Below are positions 16,210 to 24,304 of a stretch of DNA of 24,720 nucleotides, piece after piece; position 1 is the stretch's first letter, and the number at the start of each line of letters is the position of its first letter. The notes under the pieces are model-generated. The model made no database searches and was not told where the DNA came from. It saw nothing but the letters and a program-made list of their open reading frames with translations. Source of the DNA: an uncultured Verrucomicrobiota bacterium (GTDB taxonomy: Bacteria; Verrucomicrobiota; Kiritimatiellia; CAIVKH01); the NCBI GenBank assembly GCA_937996795.1, contig CALKUH010000049.1, positions 1-24,720 on the forward strand, in the 5' to 3' direction. The translations under genes and the position numbers were made by a program.

Positions 16210-17076
16210 CTAGCGCGTCGCAGCCTGTGCGCGATCCAGGAAGCGCAGATCCGCGAAATGGGTGGGAATCTCGCGGATGTAGCCGAGTTGCTGCATCAGC
16301 CCAAGAATTCGGGCCATGCTTTCGGTGTGTCGGATCGCGTTGGCATCCGGACGATTGGCGCGCAGCGCCTTGAGGATGATGGCCTCATTGACGCCAATCA
16401 GGGGCGCCGCCGCGGCGGCGGCCTCCTCCGGGTGTTCGTGGACGAAATCGATCGCGCGCACATAGGCGTTCACGACGCGCTGGACGAGATCGGGCTCCGC
16501 CGAGATCAGCGCCGCGCTCGCGCTGAGGGAACAGCCGGGCGCGCCGGGCCAGATGTCGCCCGTGCGCCGAACCACGCGCCCGACGCCGAGATGCTCCATC
16601 ATCGCGGCATACGGCTCGACCATCGAGGCGGCATCCGCGCCCTGTCCGAAAAACGAAATGATCGCGCCATCCCCCGAGGGAAAACGGCGTTGCACGGCCT
16701 GGCTCCAGCCCATGCTCTCCAGGAGCCCCATCGCCGTGAGGTCCTTCATGCCGCCCTCGCGCGGAATCGCCACCGTCTTCACCTGGGCCGGGTCGAGGCC
16801 CTGGCGGACGACGATGGCCGCCTCTTCGTGGCCGGACCCGCACAACAGCTTCAGCGGGGCCTCGCCCTGTTCGGCGGCAGCTACACGGGTCCAGGGAATG
16901 ACGGCAAACTCGCAGCTTCCATTCAGGAGCTGCTCGGGAATCATCCATGCGGTGGGGGATACATGGACCGAGGACTCCACGCCCTCATCGCGGAAAAAAC
17001 CGCGGGCGTGGGCCACATAGGCCGGGGTTTGGCAGACACCGCGAAGCAGGGCAAAACGTGCGCGCTTGGAAGCCAT
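16210..17076 (-). CDS. NMT1/THI5- or NrtA/CmpA-like solute-binding-fold protein without signal peptide
   Basis: This 288-aa protein has the periplasmic binding protein type II fold of the NMT1/THI5 and nitrate/bicarbonate (NrtA/CmpA) group. Evidence is the opening RFALLRGVCQTPAYVAHARGFF, FAVIPWTRVAAA, a GGMKDLTAMGLLESMGW segment and ISAEPDLVQRVVNAYVRA. The start ATG 17076 has a GGAG site 5 nt upstream. No signal peptide or lipobox precedes the domain; an upstream in-frame start at 17196 would only add an Arg-rich, non-signal extension that lies over the neighbouring gene. No ABC permease or ATPase is nearby. It may therefore be cytosolic, as an enzyme or ligand sensor for the synthetase 4 nt downstream. 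Ligand unknown. Confidence 0.75.
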   Translation of the reverse strand: MASKRARFALLRGVCQTPAYVAHARGFFRDEGVESSVHVSPTAWMIPEQLLNGSCEFAVIPWTRVAAAEQGEAPLKLLCGSGHEEAAIVVRQGLDPAQVKTVAIPREGGMKDLTAMGLLESMGWSQAVQRRFPSGDGAIISFFGQGADAASMVEPYAAMMEHLGVGRVVRRTGDIWPGAPGCSLSASAALISAEPDLVQRVVNAYVRAIDFVHEHPEEAAAAAAPLIGVNEAIILKALRANRPDANAIRHTESMARILGLMQQLGYIREIPTHFADLRFLDRAQAATR

Positions 17077-17095
17077 GGTCGCTCCGGGGGATGGA

Positions 17096-17863
17096 TCAGG
17101 GTTCGAATCGGGAAATGACGCGGTCGTTGCGCGGCTGCACCGGCCTCGCGTTGTGCGCATAGATCGCGCGAAACGCATCAAGTTGGGCCGGCGCAAGCTG
17201 CACGGGCGTTTCGAGGACCATCCACCGAACGCCCTCGGTGCAGGGCGGAGTGGTCAGCGAACCTTCGTAGGCGAAACACGCGCCCGATGCGGGCAGGAGA
17301 CTGCGGATGTCGAGCTGGATGGCTGGATCGCCGTGCCGCTCGTTTGGCGTCGCCGGCAGATGGCGCCAGAACGTTTCGAGAAACGCATTCGTCGCGCCGA
17401 GCTCGAACAGTACGCCGACAACGGCCAGTTGCCCCGCTTCATTTTGATGCACGAGGTGCAGCTCAAGGTCGTAGACCTTGCCGCCGACCGTGTGTTCGCT
17501 GGGCGTGTGCATGTGGAATTGTTTCAGGGCGTACACATCGTCACCCACGCGCAACCAGCTTCCCGCCTCGACGTTTTGCTGGATGGTGTGGCCGTTGTTG
17601 ACGAGATTCAGCGCCGTGGGGCGATAATCAAAGCCCAGGGCGGTGCGGACGGGCACGGCATCCGCGAGATCAATCGGGGACTGGTGGAGGCCGCCGCAGG
17701 CGCTGTTTTCGCCGGAGAGCCCGGCCCAGTGCGCAGGCCCTGTGTGCCCCTCATAGGTCCAATGAACGGCGCCGTGCTGGGGCTTTGGCGCCGTTGTGCA
17801 GCCCGCACAAACCAACGCCGAGAGCGCGACCCCGAGTGAAAGAAGCCGGATCGTCCTGTTCAT
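17096..17863 (-). CDS. Alpha-class carbonic anhydrase, predicted lipoprotein
   Basis: This 255-aa zinc enzyme converts CO2 and bicarbonate. It has an export signal with a lipobox-like VCAGC (Cys22), so it should sit in the periplasm or on a membrane. The three zinc ligands are His117 and His119 in QFHMH and His136 in ELHLVH. The proton-shuttle His92 (NNGHT), QSPIDL and SLTTPPC are present. Cys56 and Cys208 are placed for the disulfide usual in bacterial alpha enzymes. It is thus probably active. A GGGGAG ribosome site precedes ATG 17863. The binding-protein-like gene begins 19 nt downstream, suggesting co-transcription, and tRNA-Gly lies 67 bp upstream on the same strand. Confidence 0.93.
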   Translation of the reverse strand: MNRTIRLLSLGVALSALVCAGCTTAPKPQHGAVHWTYEGHTGPAHWAGLSGENSACGGLHQSPIDLADAVPVRTALGFDYRPTALNLVNNGHTIQQNVEAGSWLRVGDDVYALKQFHMHTPSEHTVGGKVYDLELHLVHQNEAGQLAVVGVLFELGATNAFLETFWRHLPATPNERHGDPAIQLDIRSLLPASGACFAYEGSLTTPPCTEGVRWMVLETPVQLAPAQLDAFRAIYAHNARPVQPRNDRVISRFEP

Positions 17864-17930
17864 AAAAACTCCCCTTTTGAGTCGCGCTTGCTACGGCGTG
17901 TCGATGCGAGCCGTGCCCGGTCTGTTTGGT

Positions 17931-18004
17931 TGGAGCGGGTGGCGGGAATCGAACCCGCGTGACCAGCTTGGAAGGCTGGAGCTTTACCACTAAGCAACAC
18001 CCGC
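17931..18004 (-). tRNA. tRNA-Gly (anticodon TCC)
   Basis: This is a 74-nt complete cloverleaf on the minus strand. The acceptor stem GCGGGTG pairs with CACCCGC, the D-arm is GCTTAGTGGTAAAGC, the anticodon stem CCAGC/GCTGG encloses CTTCCAA with anticodon TCC (plus-strand 17970-17972), and the T-arm is GCGGG TTCGATT CCCGC. The discriminator T is followed by an encoded CCA at 17931-17933. It reads GGA, and by wobble other GGN codons. Confidence 0.97.
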
Positions 18005-18026
18005 GCGAGAATTTACGCGTCCGGCT

Positions 18027-18054
18027 ACGATAGGTTCTTGGGCTGCCGAGTCAA
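18027..18054 (-). promoter_or_regulatory. Probable sigma-70 promoter of tRNA-Gly
   Basis: On the minus strand TTGACT (18054-18049) is followed by a 16-bp spacer and TATCGT (18032-18027). The match is 5/6 and 4/6 to consensus. The -10 box ends 22 nt before the tRNA 5' end, a normal distance for a processed tRNA leader. It may also serve the carbonic anhydrase genes downstream by readthrough. Confidence 0.5.
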
Positions 18055-18107
18055 GCCGATCATCGCGCGCTTGCGGCGCCGCGGGCGGTTTGGGATAGTT
18101 CCTCCGC

Positions 18108-18581
18108 ATGGCAACGGTGTGGATCATCGATGACGAGCAGGCGACCTCGGACGTGTTGGGCGCGATGCTCCAGGAACTGGGTTACGAAATCCGGGTCTTC
18201 AACCAGGCCCGGGAGGCGCTCGCGGCCTATCGGCCTGGCGTGGCCGATGTGGTGATGACGGATATCCGGATGCCGGGATTGGATGGCTTGGAATTCACGC
18301 GCGCCATCCGCGAAAAGGATCCGCGCGCGACCCTCATCGTCCTCACGGGCTTCCCGTCGGTTGAGGACGCGGTCGAGGCGATCAAGATGGGCGCCGCGGA
18401 TTACATGACGAAGCCGTTCCGCCTTGAGGAAATCCGCCTGCGTTTGCTGCGCGTACTCGAGGCTCGCGACCTGCAGGATCGTTTTCGCCGCAATCGCATG
18501 CTGACCTGGCTGCTGATCGGTTCCCTGCCCGTGTGGTTTATCCTCGGGATCCTGCTCGCCTTCTGGGTGGCCCGATCCTGA
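18108..18581 (+). CDS. Receiver-domain protein with C-terminal membrane helix
   Basis: This 157-aa protein has a complete CheY-like receiver (1-122), with acidic IDDE, phospho-acceptor Asp in VMTDIRMPG, Thr in VLTGF and Lys in MTKPF. It has no DNA-binding or enzyme output domain. After a short Arg-rich linker it ends in one hydrophobic helix of about 22 residues (residues 131-154, TWLLIGSLPVWFILGILLAF), so it should be tethered to the inner membrane with the receiver in the cytosol. No ribosome site precedes ATG 18108. A -10-like GATAGT at 18094-18099 lies 8 nt upstream and would give an almost leaderless message. A membrane kinase follows 55 nt later, its probable phospho-donor. Confidence 0.85.
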   Translation: MATVWIIDDEQATSDVLGAMLQELGYEIRVFNQAREALAAYRPGVADVVMTDIRMPGLDGLEFTRAIREKDPRATLIVLTGFPSVEDAVEAIKMGAADYMTKPFRLEEIRLRLLRVLEARDLQDRFRRNRMLTWLLIGSLPVWFILGILLAFWVARS

Positions 18582-18636
18582 GGGCGGCGTAAACGGGAGG
18601 CGCCCTCCGGCCGTCGGCGCGTTCCGGGACAACACC

Positions 18637-21306
18637 ATGCGCTACGTCTTCTACAAACTGGCCGCGCTGATCCGGGATACGCGGCGCACCGGCTACGGGC
18701 AGCCGATCGGCATTACCGTGGCCATCACCGCCGTCGTGATGCTCCTGTACAAGGGCGCGGAGTACTGGCTCTTCCCCGGCATGGGCACCGCCCAGTCGTG
18801 GATCACCGCGCTGCTGGTGAGCTGTGCGCTCACCGCGGGCATGGCGTATCTCGCGTTGCGCCTGTACCGCCAGATGGCGCAGGACACGATCGACGAATTG
18901 ACCGAGCGCCTGCGCCTGAGCGAGGAGCTGCTTGAGGAGCGCAACCTGATTCGATCGTTGATGGAGAGTTCCGTTGATCGCATCTATTTCAAGGACCTCG
19001 ATGGACGCTACATCCGCGCCAGCGCCTCCGTCGCGCAGGGGTTCGGCCTCGCGCATCCGGGCGAGGTGGTGGGGCGGAGCGACTACGATTTTTTCACGGA
19101 GACGTATGCGCGCGCCAGCCGCCGCGACGAGCAGGAGGTGATCCGAACGGCGCAGCCGATCATCGGGCGGGCCTATTGCGAGCAATGGAAGGACGGGCGC
19201 GAAACGTGGGCGTCGGTCAGTGTCGTGCCGCTCTGCGACCGCCATGGCCGGGTGGTGGGCACGCTCGGCATCGCGCGCGACATCACCGCGGCGCGCGCGC
19301 AGGAGCAGCGCTTCCGGCAGCTTTCCCGCGCGGTCGAGCAGAGCCCGCACATGGTCCTGATCACCGACCGGACGGGCGACATCGAGTATGTGAATCCCCG
19401 CTTTTGTGAAATCACCGGCTACACGACGGAGGAAGTCCAGGGCCGCAATCCGCGATTCCTCCGTTCGGGGTCCCACGCGGCCGTGACGTTCCAGCAACTG
19501 TGGGCGACCGTGTTGTCCGGGCAGGAGTGGCGCGGCGAACTGCTGAATCGCCGAAAGAGCGGGGAGGTCTTCTGGACGCGAACGTGCATTTCGCCGATCC
19601 GCAACGTCGGCGGCGAAATCACCCATCTGGTCAGCGTGGCGGAGGACATCTCGCGCGAAAAGGAGGCCGAAGCGGCGATCCAGGCGGAGCAGCAACGACG
19701 GCGCGAACTGGAGCGCATCGTGAACATCAGCCCCGCCGTGGTGTTCTTGTGGCGCAACACGGAGGGATGGCCCGTGGAATATGTTTCGGACAATGTCGCC
19801 ACCTGGGGCTATACGCCGGATGCGCTGGCCAGCGGGTCGGTGCCCTACGCGAGCGTGGTCCATCCGGAGGACCTGTCGCGCGTTGTCGACGAACTTCATC
19901 ATTACTCGGCGGGCGGCATCGAGAATTTCATCCAGGAATACCGCATCCGCATGAAATCGGGTGAGGTGCGATGGGTCGAGGATCGCACCTGGGTGCGCAA
20001 GGATGAAGCCGGGCGCATCACGCATTTCCAGGGCGTGGTCATTGACGTCACGGAGCGCAAGACGGCCGAGGCCGCCCAACGCGCCTTGCTGGAGGGGTTG
20101 CGCATCGTGCTGCAACTCGCCGATGAACTCATTTCCTGCCCGAGTGAGGACGCGCTCTATCTGCGGGCTGTTGAGCTGGCGCGCGAGCGTCTGGGTCTCG
20201 AACGCTGCGGCATCCTCATCCACGAAGGCGCGCAGATGCGCGGAACCTACGGCACCGGCCTCGATGGCCAGACCACCGACGAGCACACCAACATCATTCC
20301 GCTCGATGAGGTCTGGCGCGAGCGCCTTCGCGTACGCGACGCGCATGAACCGCGCTGGCAGATTGTACAGGAAGCGCACCGGATCTGGCGGGAGGGTCGT
20401 TTTGAGTCCGGCGTCGTGGGCTGGGTGGCCGTCACGCCCATCCAGTCCAGCGCGCAGGGCCCCATCGGCGTCTTCTGCAATGACACCGCCCTTACGCATT
20501 CCGCGCCGGATGAAATCAAGCAGGAGGTGCTCGCGGTCTATTGCTCGCTGCTCGGCAACATGGTCGCGCGAAAACGGGCGGAACAGCAGCAGCAGGGCGC
20601 GCTCGCCCAGCAGCGCGAATTCATGGAGCGGGCGGATCGGCTGAATTCGCTTGGGTTGCTCGCGGCGGGCATGGCGCACGAAATCAACAATCCATTGCAG
20701 GGCATGATGAGCCATTTGCGTTCGATTGAACGCTACCTGCCGGAAGAGGCGGAGGCCCGCCGCAGCCTCACCATGGTCGAGCGCGGCATCGACACGATCG
20801 CGGCCCTCGTGCGCAAGCTGCTCTTTCTCGGCGCCACGGAGAAGGGCCTCGTCATGGCGGAGGCGGGGGAATGCATGGACTTTGTCACGCAACTGCTCGC
20901 GGCTCCCTTCAAGCGCGCGCGCGTCGCGATCGAAACCACGAGTCCCGGCCAGCGCCTGGTGCTCGCCATGCCGCGACGGGAGTTGATCCAGGTGCTGCTT
21001 AATCTGATGATCAACGCGCGCGACGCGATGGCGGATGGCGGAAAGATTCGACTCGATGCCGGCCTCCGCGACGGACTGGGCTATATCCGGATCGCGGATT
21101 CCGGGCCGGGTATTCCACCGGACATCCTGTCGCGGATATTCACGCCATTCTTTACGACGAAGGGAACCAAGGGCACGGGGCTCGGGCTGAGCGTGGCCGA
21201 AGCGCTCGTGCGCGGAAACCAGGGGCGGATCGCGGTGGAGAGCACGCCGGGCCGTGGCGCGGTGTTCACCATCACGCTGCCGCTGGCCGGAGGAGAACGC
21301 GGATGA
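18637..21306 (+). CDS. Membrane-bound multi-PAS/GAF sensor histidine kinase
   Basis: This 889-aa kinase has two N-terminal membrane helices (about 25-46 and 53-77) with almost no periplasmic loop. Three PAS domains follow (about 105-220, 225-342, 360-475), the second with the typical YVNPRFCEITGY, then a GAF-like domain (490-640) and a coiled linker. HisKA has His681 in GMAHEINNPLQG. The HATPase domain is complete, with N-box NLMINARDAM, DSGPGI at 821, FTPFFTTK and GTGLGLS. It should therefore autophosphorylate in response to cytosolic or membrane-borne signals. Its TGA overlaps the next start as ATGA. Receivers in the proteins on either side are the likely acceptors. The signal is not evident. 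Confidence 0.94.
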   Translation: MRYVFYKLAALIRDTRRTGYGQPIGITVAITAVVMLLYKGAEYWLFPGMGTAQSWITALLVSCALTAGMAYLALRLYRQMAQDTIDELTERLRLSEELLEERNLIRSLMESSVDRIYFKDLDGRYIRASASVAQGFGLAHPGEVVGRSDYDFFTETYARASRRDEQEVIRTAQPIIGRAYCEQWKDGRETWASVSVVPLCDRHGRVVGTLGIARDITAARAQEQRFRQLSRAVEQSPHMVLITDRTGDIEYVNPRFCEITGYTTEEVQGRNPRFLRSGSHAAVTFQQLWATVLSGQEWRGELLNRRKSGEVFWTRTCISPIRNVGGEITHLVSVAEDISREKEAEAAIQAEQQRRRELERIVNISPAVVFLWRNTEGWPVEYVSDNVATWGYTPDALASGSVPYASVVHPEDLSRVVDELHHYSAGGIENFIQEYRIRMKSGEVRWVEDRTWVRKDEAGRITHFQGVVIDVTERKTAEAAQRALLEGLRIVLQLADELISCPSEDALYLRAVELARERLGLERCGILIHEGAQMRGTYGTGLDGQTTDEHTNIIPLDEVWRERLRVRDAHEPRWQIVQEAHRIWREGRFESGVVGWVAVTPIQSSAQGPIGVFCNDTALTHSAPDEIKQEVLAVYCSLLGNMVARKRAEQQQQGALAQQREFMERADRLNSLGLLAAGMAHEINNPLQGMMSHLRSIERYLPEEAEARRSLTMVERGIDTIAALVRKLLFLGATEKGLVMAEAGECMDFVTQLLAAPFKRARVAIETTSPGQRLVLAMPRRELIQVLLNLMINARDAMADGGKIRLDAGLRDGLGYIRIADSGPGIPPDILSRIFTPFFTTKGTKGTGLGLSVAEALVRGNQGRIAVESTPGRGAVFTITLPLAGGERG

Positions 21307-22886
21307 AACAGCGCATACTGGTCATTGATGACGATGAATTGGTTCGTTCCGGTCTCGCCGCCGACCTCGACCGCGAGGGATTTGCGGTGGAAACCGCCGA
21401 CTGCGGAGAGGCCGGCCTGGCCGCGCTCGCCCGTGCGCCCGCCGATCTTGTCCTGTGCGATCTCGTCCTCGGCGATATCGACGGGATCGATGTGTTGCGT
21501 CGCATCAAAACGCAATGGCCCGAGACCGCCGTGGTCATGATCACCGGCCACGGCACCATCCGGAACGCGCTCGATGCCTTGCGGAGCGGGGCGAGCGACT
21601 ACATCGCCAAACCCGCCGATCCCGAGGAGGTCGCGCACCGCTTGCGCACCGTGCTGGATGCCGAGCATCTCCGCCGCTCCCTCGCCGCGGAGCGCGGCCG
21701 GAGCGAGGCCCGGCGCCGCGAAATCCAGGAGCAGTTGATCCGTTCCGAGCGCATGGCCTCGCTGGGGATGCTGGCCGGCGGCGCGGCGGAGGATCTCAAG
21801 GACATCCTGGTTCCGGTGCAGGCCCACGCCGCGGCCCTGCGCGAACTCATGCCGGACGATGCGCCGGCGCAGGAACTCATCCGTTCGATCGAGGAAGCCG
21901 GACAGCGTGCCGCGGCCGTGGTGGAGGACCTGGCGGCCATCGGGCCCGCGGGCCGTCATGAGAAGTCGCTGCTGTCGCTGAATCAGGTCATTGATCGGTA
22001 CCTGAAATCCCCCGAGTTCCAACACCTGAAGCACCGCGGGGCCAAGGTGCGGCTGGATGTGCGGCTCGATCCGGCGTTGCCCGCCATCCGGGGCGCCGCC
22101 GATGCATTGGCGCGGTGTGTCGCCCATGTGATGGCGCACGCCTTTGAAAGCGTCCTGGCCGGCGGATTGATCGTGGTCGAGACCCGCGCGGAACACCTCG
22201 AGCACGCGGTGGGACGCTACGGCGCCGGCGCGCCGGGCGAGTACGTCGTGATGGTGGTGCGTGATTCCGGCCCGGAGCTTACGGGCGAGGAGTTGGAGCG
22301 CCTGTTCGAGCCCTTCTACAATCGCGCGGTGATGGGCCGGCGTCTCGTGAGCGGCCTGGGCATGACCTACGTGCACCGGGTCATCACGGAGCACAAGGGC
22401 TTCATCGACGTGCGCACTGCGCCCGGCAAAGGCAATACCTGCCTGATCCATCTTCCGTTTGCCGCGGATGAACAGCCGCTGGAATTAAAAGCGGACCACA
22501 CCGGAAGCGAAACCGTGCTCGTGGTCGATGACTACGAGGAGCATCGCCGTGAGGCCTGCGACATGTTGCGCGATCTGGGGTACCGCGTGATCAGCGCCTC
22601 GAACGGGCGGGAGGCCGTGCGCCTCTTTGAAACCGCTCTTCGCTCGGACACGCAGGCGGTTGACCTGCTGGTCGTGGACCTCGTGTTGGGCGACGAGTTC
22701 GACGGGGTGGAGACGTTCAAGAAGATCATTGAGTTGAAGCCGGGTCTCCCCGCGGTGCTGGTCAGCGGCTTTGCCGACATCGCGCGCATCGTGGAGGCGC
22801 GGAAACTCGGCATCCGCCAACGCATCCAGAAGCCCTACACCGCGGAAAGCCTCGGCGCCGCGGTGCGCTCCGCGCTCGACGGATAA
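21303..22886 (+). CDS. Receiver-pseudokinase-receiver hybrid signalling protein
   Basis: This 527-aa cytosolic protein has three parts. The N-terminal receiver (1-120) is complete (Asp9/Asp10, Asp53, Thr81, Lys103), and so is the C-terminal one (400-527; Asp409/Asp410, Asp459, Ser488, Lys510). Between them lies a domain that aligns end to end with HisKA plus HATPase but has lost the key residues. The H-box reads GGAAEDLKD, with Glu163 in the histidine's place. The N-box asparagines are His275 and His279, and the G1 box is DSGPEL. Only GLG of the G2 box remains. It should not act as a histidine kinase. It begins inside the upstream kinase's stop codon (ATGA), with GGAGGAG before it. A phosphate sink, phosphorelay or allosteric scaffold role is plausible. 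Confidence 0.92.
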   Translation: MKQRILVIDDDELVRSGLAADLDREGFAVETADCGEAGLAALARAPADLVLCDLVLGDIDGIDVLRRIKTQWPETAVVMITGHGTIRNALDALRSGASDYIAKPADPEEVAHRLRTVLDAEHLRRSLAAERGRSEARRREIQEQLIRSERMASLGMLAGGAAEDLKDILVPVQAHAAALRELMPDDAPAQELIRSIEEAGQRAAAVVEDLAAIGPAGRHEKSLLSLNQVIDRYLKSPEFQHLKHRGAKVRLDVRLDPALPAIRGAADALARCVAHVMAHAFESVLAGGLIVVETRAEHLEHAVGRYGAGAPGEYVVMVVRDSGPELTGEELERLFEPFYNRAVMGRRLVSGLGMTYVHRVITEHKGFIDVRTAPGKGNTCLIHLPFAADEQPLELKADHTGSETVLVVDDYEEHRREACDMLRDLGYRVISASNGREAVRLFETALRSDTQAVDLLVVDLVLGDEFDGVETFKKIIELKPGLPAVLVSGFADIARIVEARKLGIRQRIQKPYTAESLGAAVRSALDG

Positions 22887-22889
22887 AAA

Positions 22890-22939
22890 TACAGACGTTG
22901 GAAGTCCGCGAAAAAGTTTTTGCAGCCGTTGTAAAATTC
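22890..22939 (+). repeat. Intergenic repeat module, copy 2 (between convergent regulator and cbiO)
   Basis: This 50-bp element is on the plus strand. It starts with TACAGACGTTGGAAG, has the central block AAAAAGTTTTT and a second, diverged half-repeat GCAGCCGTTG. It fills almost the whole 51-bp gap and runs into the cbiO stop codon. About 42 of 50 positions match copy 1 at 586-634. A small hairpin (CCGTTG/CAACGG) overlaps its right end on the minus strand, which could help end cbiO transcription. Confidence 0.75.
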
Positions 22940-23594
22940 AACGGGCCGCGAGGGCGCCGTTGGCCAGGTGCAGGCGCGTGGTGGAGAGGGCGTCGAGCAG
23001 GGCGGTGTCATGCGTGGCGATGAGCATGGCGACCGGCAGTTCGTTCAGGATCGCGAGCAGGCGCTGGTGTGCGGCGTCATCCAATCCGTTCGTCGGTTCA
23101 TCCAGCAGCAGCACCCGCGGCTCCATCGCGAGCAGGGTACCCAGCGCCACGAGCCGTTTTTCGCCTTCCGACAGGCGATAGGTCACCCGGCGGGCCAGCG
23201 ACGCGATGCCCAGTTGGTCCAGCGTTGCATGCACGCGCGCCTCCACGCGATCGCGCGGCCAGCCGAGATTAAACGGGCCGAAGGCGAGGTCCTCCTCGAC
23301 GGTGGTGCAGAACAGCTGGTCGTCGGAATTCTGGAACAAGAGGCCGACGGACCGGCGCACCTCCGTGAAATCGTTCTCCGTGCGCCGCGCGCGGCCTTCG
23401 AAATGAAGTTCGCCCGAGGCCGGTTTCAAGAGCCCGACGGCGAGATGAAGCAGCGTGCTCTTGCCGGATCCGTTTGCGCCGGTGAGGCCGATGCGCTCGC
23501 CCGCGTGCAAGGCCATCGAAACGTCGCGCAGGACCGGCGGGCCACCGGGATGCGCGAACGCCACGCGCTGGAAGGCGAGCAGGGGTGTCGTCAT
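22938..23594 (-). CDS. cbiO: ECF/cobalt-type transporter ATP-binding protein
   Basis: This 218-aa ABC ATPase powers an energy-coupling-factor uptake system for cobalt or nickel. It has Walker A GANGSGKST at 39-47, Q-loop LLFQNSDDQLF, signature LSEGEKR, Walker B VLLLDEPTNGLD and switch ATHD. The QNSDDQLF segment is typical of CbiO/EcfA. The chosen ATG 23594 overlaps the cbiQ stop (ATGA) and has GGAG 6 nt upstream; a start at 23606 is possible. A single ATPase points to the CbiMQO layout. Its stop codon lies in the repeat module shared with clpC's 3' gap. Confidence 0.93.
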   Translation of the reverse strand: MTTPLLAFQRVAFAHPGGPPVLRDVSMALHAGERIGLTGANGSGKSTLLHLAVGLLKPASGELHFEGRARRTENDFTEVRRSVGLLFQNSDDQLFCTTVEEDLAFGPFNLGWPRDRVEARVHATLDQLGIASLARRVTYRLSEGEKRLVALGTLLAMEPRVLLLDEPTNGLDDAAHQRLLAILNELPVAMLIATHDTALLDALSTTRLHLANGALAAR

Positions 23595-24301
23595 GCCCAG
23601 CTCCATACGGCCAGCGCGAGGGCGAGGTCAATGCCGATGAACATGAACAGCGCATCCACGGGCCGGAAATGGAAATGATGCAGCAGGTGAAACTCGCCGC
23701 GGTAGCCGCGGCATTTCATCGCGGCGAGGATGCGATCCGCGCGATCCATGCTGCGGACGACGAGCATGCCGAGCAGGTGGACGAGGTGGCGGTAGGTGTG
23801 GCGGTTGCAGCGCGGGCGGAAGCATCGGGCGCGCATGGCGCGCTGCATGCGCTGCTGCTCGGCCCACAGCACCTCGGCATAACGGATCGTGAACAGCAGG
23901 AGGTGAACGAGTTTGCGGGGGACACGCAGGTGCGCGAGCGCGTGGCCCAGCGTGACGGCGTCAATGGTGCTGACCAGCAGCGAGACGATCAGGAGCATCG
24001 CGTTCGCCTTCAGGGTCGCGGTCAGCGCGAGGGATACACCGTTTATGGGGTCCATCCACGGCACGGTGATCCACCAGCAGGCGAGAAAGAGATTGAGCGC
24101 GGCGAACCTGCGCGCGAGCAGCGCGAGGGGAAGTCGAGCGGCGAGGATCGACAGGGCGGCGAGAATCAACGTGGCGGCCGGCGCGAGGGCGTCGTGCGTG
24201 AACGTGAGCGCGGTGAGCAACAACGCGCATACGATGAGGCGGGCGCGGGGGTCGATCCGGTGGATCGGCGAGGTGGAATTGATGAAGTTAAGCAACGCCA
24301 T
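23591..24301 (-). CDS. cbiQ: ECF/cobalt-type transporter transmembrane protein
   Basis: This 236-aa EcfT-type scaffold membrane protein couples the ATPase to the substrate-binding subunit. It has about five or six hydrophobic segments and the usual N-terminal SPIHRIDPRARLI lead-in. The two cytosolic coupling motifs of the family are the ARG boxes. The first reads ARCFRP, with Cys for Gly, and the second KCRGYRG, so the first is slightly altered. The start lies 3 nt after the cbiM stop, and the gene overlaps cbiO by 4 nt, as in a single transcript. Confidence 0.92.
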   Translation of the reverse strand: MALLNFINSTSPIHRIDPRARLIVCALLLTALTFTHDALAPAATLILAALSILAARLPLALLARRFAALNLFLACWWITVPWMDPINGVSLALTATLKANAMLLIVSLLVSTIDAVTLGHALAHLRVPRKLVHLLLFTIRYAEVLWAEQQRMQRAMRARCFRPRCNRHTYRHLVHLLGMLVVRSMDRADRILAAMKCRGYRGEFHLLHHFHFRPVDALFMFIGIDLALALAVWSWA

Positions 24302-24304
24302 CGC

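Noticed and set aside
17864..17930. Possible hairpin (ACGGC/GCCGT) between tRNA-Gly and carbonic anhydrase
   Set aside because: A 5-bp stem with a 12-nt loop is expected by chance at this GC content; no riboswitch-like structure was seen.
18596..18613. GC-rich inverted sequence (GGAG/CTCC) before the multi-PAS kinase
   Set aside because: The stem is only 4 bp with no T-run; too weak to call a terminator or attenuator.
18538..20892. 784-aa minus-strand open frame opposite the multi-PAS kinase
   Set aside because: Its composition is that of a reverse shadow (His/Arg/Asp/Ala-rich) and it has no family motif.
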